NCBI GenBank assembly: GCA_021234155.1
Contig: JAJEKV010000065.1
Span: 5,784,807-5,848,806 of the forward strand
Direction: 5' to 3'
DNA from: Isoetes taiwanensis
Taxonomy: Eukaryota; Streptophyta; Lycopodiopsida; Isoetales; Isoetaceae
Length of the DNA: 64,000 nucleotides
Shown here: one piece after another, positions 10,961 to 21,358 of the stretch
Layout of the letters: every line of letters starts with the position of its first letter
How positions within the stretch are numbered: position 1 is the first letter of the stretch
Translations under genes and position numbers: made by a program
The notes under the pieces: generated by a model
Told to the model about the DNA's origin: nothing
Seen by the model: only the letters and a program-made list of their open reading frames with translations
Databases searched by the model: none

Positions 10961-12472
10961 CTAAAAGGATGCAACAACATCACTAGGTCTAGTGGTGTTG
11001 GCACTGATAAGCATCTTGACAATGTCTTCCTGAGTCCAGTTGACAACATGTGCATCTGTACAACCCTCCTCGTCAAAGTAATCCCACCTCCTACATGCAC
11101 ACCAAACACCAACTTGATACCTGCAGCTGAGGTTCTCCTCCTCAAGATAGGAACCTGATTGATATTGACGAATCCTCGGATGATTTGTGGCATCTTTCTC
11201 AATACAAGTGTCCCCATAACAATAACACACTGAACCAGCTCCTCCAATATGACAATCGGCATCCCTATGGCATCCTCTACACGAGCGCAAACATTGATAA
11301 AATGTGGTGCTATAAGGTCCAGATTTAGCAACAAATTCTTGAATGATCTCCCCAGCTGACACCCTATACTTGCAATCAAATGCTAGATATCCCAGGTAGT
11401 AAGCCTCAAGGTTGGTAGCAATCTGCCATTCCTTGCTCCCCACTGCAAAACGCTCTCGAATCAAATCCCACAAAGTAGCAAATTTGTCCTGGGCCAGAAC
11501 CTCACTACTACTTCCCTCTAACTTGAACTGAGCTAGAAGCTCAGGAGTGCGTTCAGTAGTTATCTGAGAACGGGTCTCGGGGGTTCCTCCCTTGACAAAT
11601 AAGGTATCACTCATTTCAAAGCTGCTGGCACTATCCATTTGGCTTGTAGAAATTCCAGCACATGCATCAATCTCCACCCTCTTAGCTCCAAATTTAAGAC
11701 AAGCGCGGGCCGTGAAATCGGTCTGCATGAAAGTACTACTACTACTAAGGCAACACTCCATTGCTGCAACCATGATCCAGTGTAGACTGCAGTTACATAG
11801 TGGCTTCCCCACTTCTTCAAGAAGTCTTCATAATGCAGCCATGAGGATGACTCGTGGGGGTTCTCAACAGGTTGAGGAAGAGATAGTAGATCCGCTAGAA
11901 GCTCGGGGTTGAGCGCTACGTTAGATATTGTATCCTTTTGTAGTTCAGCCTTGTATCCAAATGAGTATACATTGACATATGCTGATGTAATTTCACTTGA
12001 GCTCTTGCTTATGACTTTGAATGTTTGATCCAGACTGAAGCTTAAGGAGGCATAAGACCCCGAAATGCCAGCATTTTGGGCAAGCTAACGTAATGAGCAC
12101 AAATGATTAGTCAGGAACATAACTTACTTATCAAGTTGTTGAGAGATGAAGTTACTTACCTCATCATATACTTCTTTCGTCTCTTTAGAGAAACGATTGA
12201 AGTCCTTCACCACGGCATAAGTTGACTTTATTATATACTGAGTAATATCAGATGAGAAAATATTTCTAGAGGTGGGGAGATTATCCAGAGTGTCAACATT
12301 GGGCAGAAATGCGCCAGAGCCAAGAGCTTGCTTGTAATCTGCAAAACATACCTAATTAGCATGCTGTTGTACAACAAGAAAAGGAAAAAGAGCATATTAA
12401 GTTACCTTCTTGAGCGTAAGTGCCATGGCACAAGCCTAAGAGGAGCATCATGCAATAAACAAGGTAATCCAT
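10961..12472 (-). CDS. Secreted MACPF (perforin-like) pore-forming protein, frameshifted
   Basis: MACPF proteins assemble membrane pores. Three exons: 12472-12406 (ATG and a hydrophobic signal peptide MDYLVYCMMLLLGLCHGTYA), 12338-12160, and 12084 down to a TAG at 10961, with canonical splice sites and consistent phases. The MACPF signature FLKKWGSHYVTAVYTGS lies at about 11770-11820, and the later strand FVKGGTPETRSQI is also typical. The C-terminal 120 residues are cysteine-rich. A 1-nt frameshift at about 11745-11790 separates the signature from the 283-residue downstream frame, so this copy is probably inactive unless the shift is a sequencing error. Insecticidal MACPF proteins are reported from ferns, so a defence role is possible; that is inference. 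Vacuolar or non-secreted plant MACPF proteins are the alternative class, but they lack this signal peptide. Confidence 0.8.
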
Positions 12473-12516
12473 CTTAAAGTGAGATGATGAGATGAATAAT
12501 TCTACTGAAACCTCTT

Positions 12517-12524
12517 CTTATATA
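12517..12524 (-). promoter_or_regulatory. TATA box of the MACPF gene
   Basis: TATATAAG on the minus strand, 45 bp before the ATG at 12472. The tandem duplication (12524 onward) begins exactly here, so the second unit lacks the gene body. Confidence 0.6.
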
Positions 12525-13430
12525 GGCCCCAATTTTATGCATTATTCATATATCTCTGTAACTAGTCACTATGCATTGGGGGGCTTCTTAGATGTAACCT
12601 GCAAGAAACCTCCAGAAGGACCATTTGCACATCATATCATAGTCATAAATTAGTCAGAACCATATGTGTGTGCCAGCCAAAATAACATCCCTATTAGTTT
12701 ATGTTGTGTGCATTTCAGTGACGTTAAGATATAAGGTCATGCACATGAGAATGTGACCCAAGCTGCTGCCGCATGTCAGCATATCATGCTCACATGGGAT
12801 GTGATTGCTCCTCGTGGGATGCATATCTGATTTCCATGATGTAGTTGAAGGAAGGAGGTCCCTCATTATACTTACTGTAGGAAGGGGGGCACTTCTAGCT
12901 AATGTTGATAGCATGCTCTTACCTAACAATGGTTGAAGACCACCCACCATGGTAACCCTTTTCTTCATCCTTGAGTTAAAAAGATAAATGAATGGATATT
13001 ATTTTAATGTCCACGAATGATAATATGCCATGTAAAGAAGAAGAATATAACAAGTAAAGATGTGGAGAATAGGAAATGTGAGGTAGAAGGACAAATGGTA
13101 GTGCTCCACAATTGACTAAAAAACAAAGATCCAAGAAAGAAAGTCATGCACAATGGACATGAGGTACTTGAGGTTGTGTATGTATGGGGTTTCTCCACCA
13201 GGACCACTTTTCCATGCGGACCTCTTAAAAACCATTTGCACATCATATCATTATCATACATTAGTCAGATTTGTATGTACATCCATAACAAATCGAAGCT
13301 TTACTATTTTGAATTACCCCGACTAACACAAGATATGGTAAGAATAAGTAAAACAAATAACCAAAACATCCCTATCATTTTATATTGCGAACATCCCAAT
13401 AATGTTAAGATATAAGGCCATGCACATGGG
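12524..13430. repeat. Tandem duplication unit U1 (with empty target sites)
   Basis: About 907 bp starting GGCCCCAATTTT. The second unit starts at 13431 and is interrupted by both Copia elements. U1 keeps uninterrupted versions of both insertion sites: GAATGTGACCCAAGCTGCTG near 12750 (Copia-1) and CTTCATCCTTGAGTTAAAA near 12970 (Copia-2). Inside, a shorter block with CATTTGCACATCATATCAT recurs at 12625, 13232 and 13538. No gene is seen. Confidence 0.8.
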
Positions 13431-13722
13431 AATGGCCCCAATTTTGTACATTATTCATACTTCTCTGTAACTAGTCACTATGCATTCCAAAGTTCATTAG
13501 CTGTAACCTGCAAGAAACCTCAAAAAAAAAATCATGTGCACATCATATCATAATCATAAATTAGTCGGATCCATATGTACGTGCACAATAGATGGAAGCT
13601 TTGTTACTTTCGATGCTATCCAAAATCCAAAATAAGATCCCTATCAAGTTTGTGTTGTGCATGTCCCAGTGGCCCTAAGATGTAAGGCCATGTACATGAG
13701 AATGTGACCCAAACTGCTGCCA
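13431..13722. repeat. Tandem duplication unit U2, first part
   Basis: It continues at 25344-25573 and 31075-31230 after removal of the two nested LTR elements. The join points are the target-site duplications of the elements. Confidence 0.8.
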
Positions 13723-14471
13723 TGATGGAATTAGGAATCATGTGATATTTGTGTTGTTATCATTAAAGGCTAAGGTGAACTGGATAAACAGGGAATATAA
13801 AAGCATCAGGGGATTAGGGACCACAATTTGGCTCCCCTGTAGTTGTATCATCCAGTTAAACAGGTGTATGTTCCAGTCAAACAATAATTAGTGTGTGGAG
13901 CAAACATGGAGACATTGTTGCAAGGGTATTTTTGTGTGAAGAAAAAGAAAAATGAAAGTTCAATGGTCGAGGTGCATTATTTTGAAGCTAGGCCTGTGGG
14001 ATAATTCGTCAGATGCCGAAATTTGCAACTCTGACTGTGGGATATACATGAAGATCGGAAGGCAAGCTTATCCATCTCCATAACCGCCGGATTGGCCAGT
14101 TTGAGCATCTACAGGGCCTAAAACGGTGCAAGCTATATAAAGACGATGGATCTTCTCGAATATAAGGCCTCAGGAACTCCGGTCAACTGAGCTACAGGGA
14201 TTTGGTCAATGCCCGAGCTACAGTGATTTTTCTTCAATGGTTTAATGACTAGTTATGGTTTAATGACTAGTTAGAAATTATAGTTGTTGGAGAAACTTAT
14301 CATTTGTATTATTGAAGAGTTTTAGATTTGAAATACAAGTGAGTTGTGTGGAAATTGTTGTGCATAAACCATTGATAGACTTAAAGATATTTTGCAATTG
14401 GTAAATGCATTAAGCTTTGAAGCATAAGATTTGGAGAAAATTGAGTTAGCACATACACATTAAACTCAACA
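13723..14471 (+). repeat. Copia-1 5' LTR
   Basis: 749 bp, TG..CA termini. A TATA box (CTATATAAAG, about 14133) gives the likely promoter of the genomic RNA. It differs from the 3' LTR mainly by lacking an 8-bp and a 44-bp insertion. Confidence 0.95.
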
Positions 14472-14472
14472 T

Positions 14473-14484
14473 TGGTATCAGAGC
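14473..14484 (+). promoter_or_regulatory. Copia-1 primer-binding site
   Basis: TGGTATCAGAGC, complementary to the 3' end of initiator tRNA-Met, one base after the 5' LTR. Confidence 0.9.
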
Positions 14485-14502
14485 ATCCAGGTTCTAGTCA
14501 AT

Positions 14503-15240
14503 ATGACAACCAGATTTGGTGCTAACTTATTAAATGCAATTGAAGTATTTAAGGAAGATGGAGGCTTTCAAATTTGGAAGGAGAGTATTAGAGGCGTGCT
14601 GGAGTTTGAAAATTTGTGGTATTTGTTTGATGGTACGCCAAGAATGCCGGTACTAGCTCGGTGGTTCAAGTCCCGCGCTAGTAGTAGTAATGCTCAATCA
14701 GTGCGGGGGACTTGGTGAATGTGTGTCTACCGCAAGGGCAACTTCTCTCGAGTTCGAGCGGGAGATGAAGCTAAGATTATGGAGGCTCGAGCCATAATCA
14801 TGTGTAAGGTAGGCACCGCCTTAAAACCTGAAGCTCAAGTATGAAGCCTAAGGAAATGTGGGATTATTTGATAAAGCACTATGAACAAAAGAGTTCTTCA
14901 CAAATGGATGTGCTGGAAAAACAGTTAAGGAAAATGAAGTTGTTTGAGAAAGATAACTTGACTGATTTTTTGGAGAGATTTGATTCTATTATTGCAGATC
15001 TTGAGGGAGCTGGAAATATCTTGAATGAACAATATCAAATACTAGCTTTGGCAAGAGCAGTATCTCATAATAATCACTTGGCAACTTTACTCAGAAATGT
15101 GGCCACTTCCAAGGAGCATGCTATCAGAATGATACGTACAGAATTTGAGCAGTCTACTGTTACACAGGAGGAAGTTGATCAATCCACAGAAGTCTTGTAT
15201 ACAGGTAAGACTAAAAGAGGTGGTTTTTCAAGAGGGAAGG
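14503..15240 (+). pseudogene. Copia-1 gag, N-terminal part
   Basis: Gag packages the element RNA. It starts MTTRFGANLLNAIEVF and runs through FQIWKESIRGVLEFENLW. A GC-rich insertion breaks it near 14650. The frame resumes with EARAIIMCKVGTALKPEAQ, is shifted by one, then continues MKPKEMWDYLIKHYEQKSSSQMD to GKTKRGGFSRGK, where the LINE is inserted. The CCHC knuckles are on the far side of the LINE. Confidence 0.85.
14650..14780 (+). mobile_element. tRNA-like (SINE-like) insertion in gag
   Basis: This GC-richer stretch has no counterpart in Copia gag. It contains TAGCTCGGTGG followed by GGTTCAAGTCC (14663-14673), close to a Pol III B box, then two GTAG repeats. It may be a SINE head. Its exact limits are not clear, and the box spacing is tighter than in a tRNA. 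Confidence 0.35.
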
Positions 15241-16382
15241 TAGGAAGGAAGGAAGGAAGGAAGGTACTTTTATCGTCCACGGAGACCAATCGGTCTATGG
15301 GACCCAATACAAAAAGCAGCGGCAAGCGGATTAACCCTGGATTAAAACCCCGCCCCAAAGGGCTTTCGAGGGAAAAACCGTGGGCGACAATCACCTGGCC
15401 GACAAACCGTGGCTAATCATATAAAATGCGTAAAACATCCCAATATATACGATCATGCACCACCCCTCAGAATTGCCTAGTCACGGACAGCCGCGGGGGG
15501 GCAAAGGTGACCTCGGGTCCAATACCTCCCTGGATGTATGACCCGGGCACGCATCGCCGGCGGCGTGTTCATCAGCAAATGCAAGGGCACGTCCGGCCGC
15601 ATTTAAGAGGCGATCTGGGCCGGATCGGTGAACGGCGGGCAACTCGAAAGTGTGAGACTCATCCTCAATGGCACCCGTTTGACAAGACCAGAGCCCGGCT
15701 CGCCCCGGGCGGGGTTCTCCAATCCACCGCCCGCCTGCCTCGATGCGAAGATGGTGGGCACACAATGCGAATGGAGGCAATGAGTCTGCGGCGCTTTTTT
15801 AGGCATTTGGGAACGCGGTAGAGGTGTGGGCCCCGCTAACACGGGTTGATGTGCTCCCCGCTCTGGAAACACGGGGTCCCGAGCTTGCCAAGCGAAACAA
15901 GCATCTAGGGTACTCCTGCGTACGCCACGATCGGCCGCCGCGCCCAGGTATGCGCATGCGTGCTCCCCGCACATTCCATCCGGCGAACCATCGATCTCTC
16001 TTACCCCTCCAACAGGCCCTAAGCCGCCGGCGCGGACTCATGGCCCACGCTGTAGCCCGGTCGGGAGCCGAGCATCACCCATAGTAACCACTTTCAAAAT
16101 AGGCGATGTGTCTATCAAGGGCTGCCCGCTGAAGCGGCAAGAATCCAGTTTCTACAGCCGAATCGATAGGGACTGAAGGTTTCACCCCCTTAATTGCCCG
16201 GTGCCAAAATGCCTTCTGCACCGCTCCAAGTCATTCCGGTGTAAAGAGGCGCCGGCCCCAAACCTCGACCCCGTCTGAGGAAGGGCGGGCTGACCGGTGC
16301 GGAACAATGTGACCGATGGCCCCAATCATATAGCTACGCACGGATAAGTTGTTGTCGCATGGCATAAAAGCTTTTTTTTATG

Positions 16383-17290
16383 TCACCCATAAGCGGATAG
16401 ACGCCTCCAGCCAGAAAGCGAGGAGGGGAACTCCACCCCTAGGTACTTGTAGGTGGGCGTGGCGTCCACAGGCCGCCCCCAGATATGTGAGTGCGGGGAG
16501 GCATGGGGTGACGGAAGAGGATATGAGAACCACCGTCTTGACCAGTTGACGCCGCATGTCCAGAGCGACAAAATGTGTCTAGAGCATCCGGTGAGACCGC
16601 ATAGCTTCGGGTGTGGGGCCAAAGAAGCCAACATCGTCCGCGATAGATGAGCCGCGGATGACACGGTGCAAAGTCGTATGCCATCCCCATGCTTTCGAAG
16701 CCGGGGCTCTAACGATCAATGTAGAGGCAAAAAGTGTTGGCGAGAGGGGCAACCTACCGCCGACCCAGCAGCCCGTCCGGTGCATCTCCCGCCAAAACAA
16801 CTCTCATACAACCTCAGTATATGGCATTACGCGACAAAAATGCCCCAGTTGACGCAGCCTAGCCTACGCCTTTTCCCCGGGACCGTATCAAAAGCCTTTT
16901 ATGAAGTCCACAAAGCAGCAATACAAGTCCAAATAGATGATTCCGCTTGTCTTCAATCGCCCGCAGCCGTAAAGATATGGTCAATCGTTGAGTGGCGGGT
17001 CGAAAAGCCGGCCTGTGTGAGGGCTTTCGCACATCCATTGCCTCTACCCGTCAATCAATCGCTGCTCGAATGCCACCAACAGTTTGGCAAATACCGGACC
17101 GACCATGATCGTCCTGCAATTGGTCGGACAAAGTGGGTCGCCCGCCTTTGTGAATGGGAACAACCCCGCTTGTGGTCCATTGTCTGGGAAACCCTCAATC
17201 GCAATGCTCGCTGAAATGGGGGTAGTGAGGACCGGCACAAGCGGCTCTCCGCCCACTTGAGTAACTCGCCCGCATACCATCGAGGTCACC
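16383..17290 (-). pseudogene. LINE reverse transcriptase (broken)
   Basis: RT copies the element RNA at the target nick. Pieces in order on the minus strand: FPFTKAGDPLCPTNCRTIMV (palm entry) at 17044-17289, PLSPTLF at about 16749-16729, the active-site string SIADDVGFFGPT with ADD at about 16641-16633, then PTYKYLGVEFPSSLS at 16383-16470, the usual post-RT signature. At least three frame changes separate the pieces. Canonical YADD is here IADD. Confidence 0.8.
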
Positions 17291-18177
17291 GCCTTCCCAT
17301 TAGCTAGCCGCTGTGCCCTCCCTCAACATCCTCGGCCACGAAACCAATGGGGCCATCCCTGGGGGTATGGGCGTATCGCTGCCCCTCGGGCGGGTCATAG
17401 AGCCGTCGCAAGTACCGCTCCCACCGCCTCGGGTGTGATGTCCCCCAGAGGGTCGGGCTTGTCTTCTCCACTTCGCGCCAAAAGGTTCGAGATGAGTGTC
17501 CGCAGGGCCTAACATCTCCCCTCGAGATGCTTGGTAAGGTGCAGCGTAACTGTGTCCTTCCGATGGGCGCCAGACTGTGGTGGCTCGCAAGCGGGTACAC
17601 TCGATCCGTAATGTGACGAGCCGCCGCTATGCTTTTTACACCCGCATCAAACCATCGGTTACGTGGAATGTTGCCTACCCTGACCTGCTACGCGGGGCCC
17701 GCCAAAGCACTCGCCCGGCCGCATCCCGTAATAGCCGGTCACCGGGTCCGGCTCTGCCGCTCTAGTGTGGAGGTCCGCACTACCGAGGGCGCCCATGAGC
17801 ATTCCGGCGTAGAGTCCTCTCGCCTTTGCTCATAATCGAAGTCTCAACCGGAGGACGGCGAAAGGGCGGGCATAGTGGGGGTTGGGGCGCCGCCAAACCA
17901 GGTCCAAATAAAGTGGGAGGTGATCCGAGTCGACCTCCTCATCCCGAATCGCCCTGCGCCACCCTAAAACGACCGATGAGATGCATATCTTGGCGCAACT
18001 ACAAGCACATAGTCCACCACACTAGACCCTCCCCCGATTGTCCTGCCTCGTGTGCACTTGGCGAGAATCGAGCCACCGCGGAAAGGCCATTGCAAATTAT
18101 CAAGTCAAAAATGCCACATAGCAGAGCAATCGTCACAAAGCGAAAGACACAGGCGCCATCCGACCCGCGTGGCCGGG

Positions 18178-18722
18178 CTACTTCAAGGGCGAGCTGCAGG
18201 ACATCGCCGCCGAGGGGTCAAGTCGCATGGGCTGCTCTACCCCGTCCGCGGCATTGAAATCTCCAAGAAGGGACGACCTCGCCCAATCGCTGATGCTGCC
18301 AGATGTCATCATATAGATCGACATACGGGTCCATCCTATCCGCATCGGGTGGTGGCTGCGATAGAAGGTGTTGTCTACGTGAGGGAAATAACAACAGCGC
18401 CGAAAAAGAGGGTTGCCACCGGTATTATGCACACGAACCCGTGGCACCCAGGTTGTGTCTGCGTGTTTCGGAGGGTAACCGAATGTGCCAAGGTTGTCCG
18501 TAGTAGCAAGCCACTCCACCATGACCCCGCCGTCTGTATGTGTATTGAAGACCGAAATGTTGGTAACCCAAGAAATCGTAGCCTCGCAGGCTCAAAGATG
18601 CTCCCATGTCTCCATGAGGAAGATGAGATCCATACCGCTGCCACGGAGTTCGACTGCCCCCTCTCTCGCCAAGGGAAGCCTCGACAATTCCATGAGACCA
18701 CCCGGCGGCACAATTCCTATTT
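18178..18722 (-). pseudogene. LINE apurinic-type endonuclease (broken)
   Basis: The endonuclease nicks the target DNA. The N-terminal SWNCRGF lies at about 18690. Later pieces include HSVTLRNTQT, FPHVDNTFYRSHHP and LLGDFNA, in two frames. The order and spacing match exonuclease/endonuclease/phosphatase domains of plant LINEs. Confidence 0.75.
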
Positions 18723-18754
18723 GTCGCCAGGGGATGGTATCGCGCAGCCCCGAG

Positions 18755-20990
18755 TCATGGGGAGGGACGGGAAGCGAGGTCGAAAGGAGAAGTAGATGGA
18801 GCGAGGCAAAGATGTGGGTCGAGAGGGCGTAGGCCACGAGGGAGCGAGGAGTAGGAGCAGGAGAAGGGGGCCGTGGGTAGTAGAAGCGTAAGCGGTGGCC
18901 ATGTGCGGTACCGTGGTTGGGGCTGCGGGGTCTCGCAGCAGCAGGCTGTCAGAAAAATGTGCATCCTGCCTCGAACGAATCCTGCGGCACCCGTTGGCGA
19001 ATGCCTCGACCCTGACAAGCTCCCTGTCTGCCTGCCTCCTTGCAGATTGGTGTGAGGTCCCGGCCCACGCATGCGGATGTCCCCTTCAACATCCGCCCCG
19101 GCACAATATGGCATCACGCACTTGTGCATCCGCAAACCGCGGAATATGACAATGCGGTCACGCCCGGCCGGTGCCCCATGCCGGCCGCCGAGAAATGTGA
19201 ATCGGCCTCGGAATGTCATCCGGATCGAATGTGTGTGTTCGATGTTGTGGGCGCAGACTCTCCCTGCTTCCGGCATGCCTCAACTACCGTGACAGGCCTC
19301 TCCGCCCTACACCCTCGAGTTCTCGCAGCTCAAGGGTCCAAGGTGGGCGGGCCGGGTCCCGGGCCGGGGTGGTGGGTGGTGGCCGGGATGGCGGGAGTGA
19401 CCGGAGTGTGGCCGGGATGGCGCGGGAGTGGCCGGAGAGCCGGGCAGCAGCGGCGGGGGCGCGGGCGGGCGGAGAGGCTGTGGCGGGCGATAGCGGTCCG
19501 AGCCGCCGCTCTCGCCCCGGGTGGAAGCCCGGGAGCACAGCCTCTTGCAGCCCCGGCCGCCGCTTGGCCATCTCCCCGGCCGCGACCGCCGGCAACGACT
19601 ATGAACCCTGGGTAGGGGAGACCCCGGCTCGCTCGGATGGATGGTTGCCCGCAACCCCGGAGCCCGTGCTCGGGAGCGAAGCGAGCTGCTCGAGCCCCAA
19701 AGACACGGCGCCGAGGGGCCGGCTTGCTGCTCCATCTTTACTCAAGATCCCGGTCAGTTCACGGCCGCCTCAAGAGAGCGTTCTCAGGTTCCCCGGCCAT
19801 GGTGGTGGCTGCCTCTACCTCGGTCCGCCGGGGCAGCCGTGACCATCGCTCTCCTGCATTCTTGCTCCCTCTCTGTGTCATGGTGTCCGTCGGTGATGAA
19901 CACGAGTCTGGGGCGGCCCGCATGTCGCGATCCTCTGCTCGGCTGCTTTGCGCCGGGTGTGCAAGGCCAAGGCCATCTTCCACATGCGGCGTGCGGGTCT
20001 CCAAGCACACGTGATACGGTTCTTCTCGACCCGATTTGCCTTTTGAGCACATGGGATCGCCGAGGACTCCATCTCCACCGCCATGCCAGCCAAAGGCAAG
20101 ACGCCCTCAATCACGAGCACCTTTGTTAGCCTCCATTCCCCGCTTTGGCGTGGCTCCAATTCTCTGCCGGTGGCGGGAGTTCCTATGTGGTGCGAGCAAT
20201 TAATCCCTTCCGCCGGGCCGGCCTCGTTGAGGGCCTTTAGCCTTAGCCCCAGCCTCCTTCTTCATGGAGGATGACTCTCCCCGCCCATGATGGCTGATCG
20301 GGACCCGTTTGTCTGTGGGCCCTCGCCTTTGTTTTTCCTGGCCCGCCCATCTTCTTAAGCCATGACTCCCAAAGTTTGAGGGGTCTCATTCAAAAGGGTG
20401 CCTAGAATTGAATTTGGGGACTCAAGAACGCCGGCAGAGCACCTTTTGGGCTAGTCAACGGAAACCCTAAGTGGTGGGCAGGGGTGTCTGTGTGTTTCTA
20501 GCGAGCCCAAAGAACACCTCGTGGGGGTGCCCACCACCTTTGACTTTGACTTTGACCTACTGCCAACGCTTCTCATAGGTCTTTCCAAAGCTTTGTATAA
20601 CACGACACCATTTAACATGCCATCGCTAATCTATCGCCAACGCTTCTCATAGATTAGAATAGAACATCACTCACAATTGTTGCATGCCAACTCCAAAGCA
20701 GTGTGTGGGGGGTTTTGAGGGCTCCAAAGTCCGAGGGGTCTCTGGCTGCCTCAAGGGTGCTTAGAATCCGGTTTAGGGGCTGGAAAAATGGTGGAGCGCC
20801 TTTGGGGGGTTTGGGGGTTTTGGGTCTAGAGAGAGATTGTAAACCCTAGAGAGAGAAAGCCAGAAAGGGGCAAATCAAGGGGGTCTATGCAAGGGGAGTG
20901 AGGGCGCTAGAGAGAGGGAGTTGGGCGCTGTGAGGGCGCTAGAGAGAGGGAGAGGGAGGGGGGCGCTAGAGGGAGGGAGAGGGAGAGGGA
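18755..20990 (-). other. LINE ORF1 region and 5' leader
   Basis: Very GC-rich, with overlapping frames on both strands. The minus frame at 18755-19276 includes RGRFTFLGGRHG and MHKCVMPYCAGADVEGD and is the best ORF1 candidate. Proline/arginine-rich frames at 19284-19735 and a leader with CTAGAGAGAG repeats (20820-20990) precede it. No known ORF1 domain is recognised. Confidence 0.4.
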
Positions 20991-21358
20991 GTAGGACCTT
21001 GTTATGCATGCAATCAATATGGTCACCTAAAGAGTGAATGTCCAAATAATAGTGAGAAGGAATTTAGATGCTTCAATTGTGAAGGTAAAGGTCATTTTGC
21101 TTCTGATTGCCCAAGCCCTAAAAAGGGAAGAGGTCGAGGAAGATCTTCTGGAACTTATAGAGGTGGCAGGGGCAAGGGAAAATTCAAAGAAGGTGCAAGT
21201 ATTAATGTGGTAGAAAAGCAAGATAGTAGTGAAGGTGAACTTGAGGATGACACCTTGGAGGTAAGCAAGAATTTAACTTGCAATATTTCAGAGTTTCCAA
21301 AGAAAAATAATAATAAATTTGTTGTTATAGATTCAGGAGCAGAAAAAAGTGTGGTGTG
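20991..21358 (+). pseudogene. Copia-1 gag zinc knuckles and protease start
   Basis: Directly after the LINE, two CCHC knuckles (CYACNQYGHLKSEC and CFNCEGKGHFASDC) bind RNA. A glycine/arginine-rich linker follows, then the aspartic-protease active site VIDSGAEKSVV. The frame ends at a TGA at 21357-21359; pol continues one frame over. Copia-2 has a continuous protease here, so the shift is a lesion. Confidence 0.9.

Larger units (their letters stand above)
15236..20990 (-). mobile_element. GC-rich LINE nested in Copia-1 gag
   Basis: A non-LTR retrotransposon on the minus strand. The 5' end is a GA-rich leader near 20990, then an ORF1 region, endonuclease (about 18720-18180), reverse transcriptase (about 17290-16380), and a 3' end with a (CCTT)n tail at 15236-15262. 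Flanks read GAGGGAAGGTAGGA and GAGGGAGTAGGA, a plausible imperfect target duplication. All proteins are broken by many frameshifts although CpG content is high and the host Copia copy is young. About 5.7 kb, so close to full length. Confidence 0.85.

Noticed and set aside
14663-14673. A functional tRNA gene at the B-box-like sequence
   Set aside because: No acceptor stem or anticodon arm can be formed, and the A-box-like sequence is too close.
15481-20274. Numerous long frames on both strands as GC-rich host genes
   Set aside because: They are by-products of high GC content. The interpretable pieces are LINE endonuclease and RT on the minus strand.
21349-21351. True start codon of Copia-1 pol
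   Set aside because: The frame continues a protease shifted by one base; Copia pol is made as a gag-pol fusion, so this ATG or GTG has no meaning.
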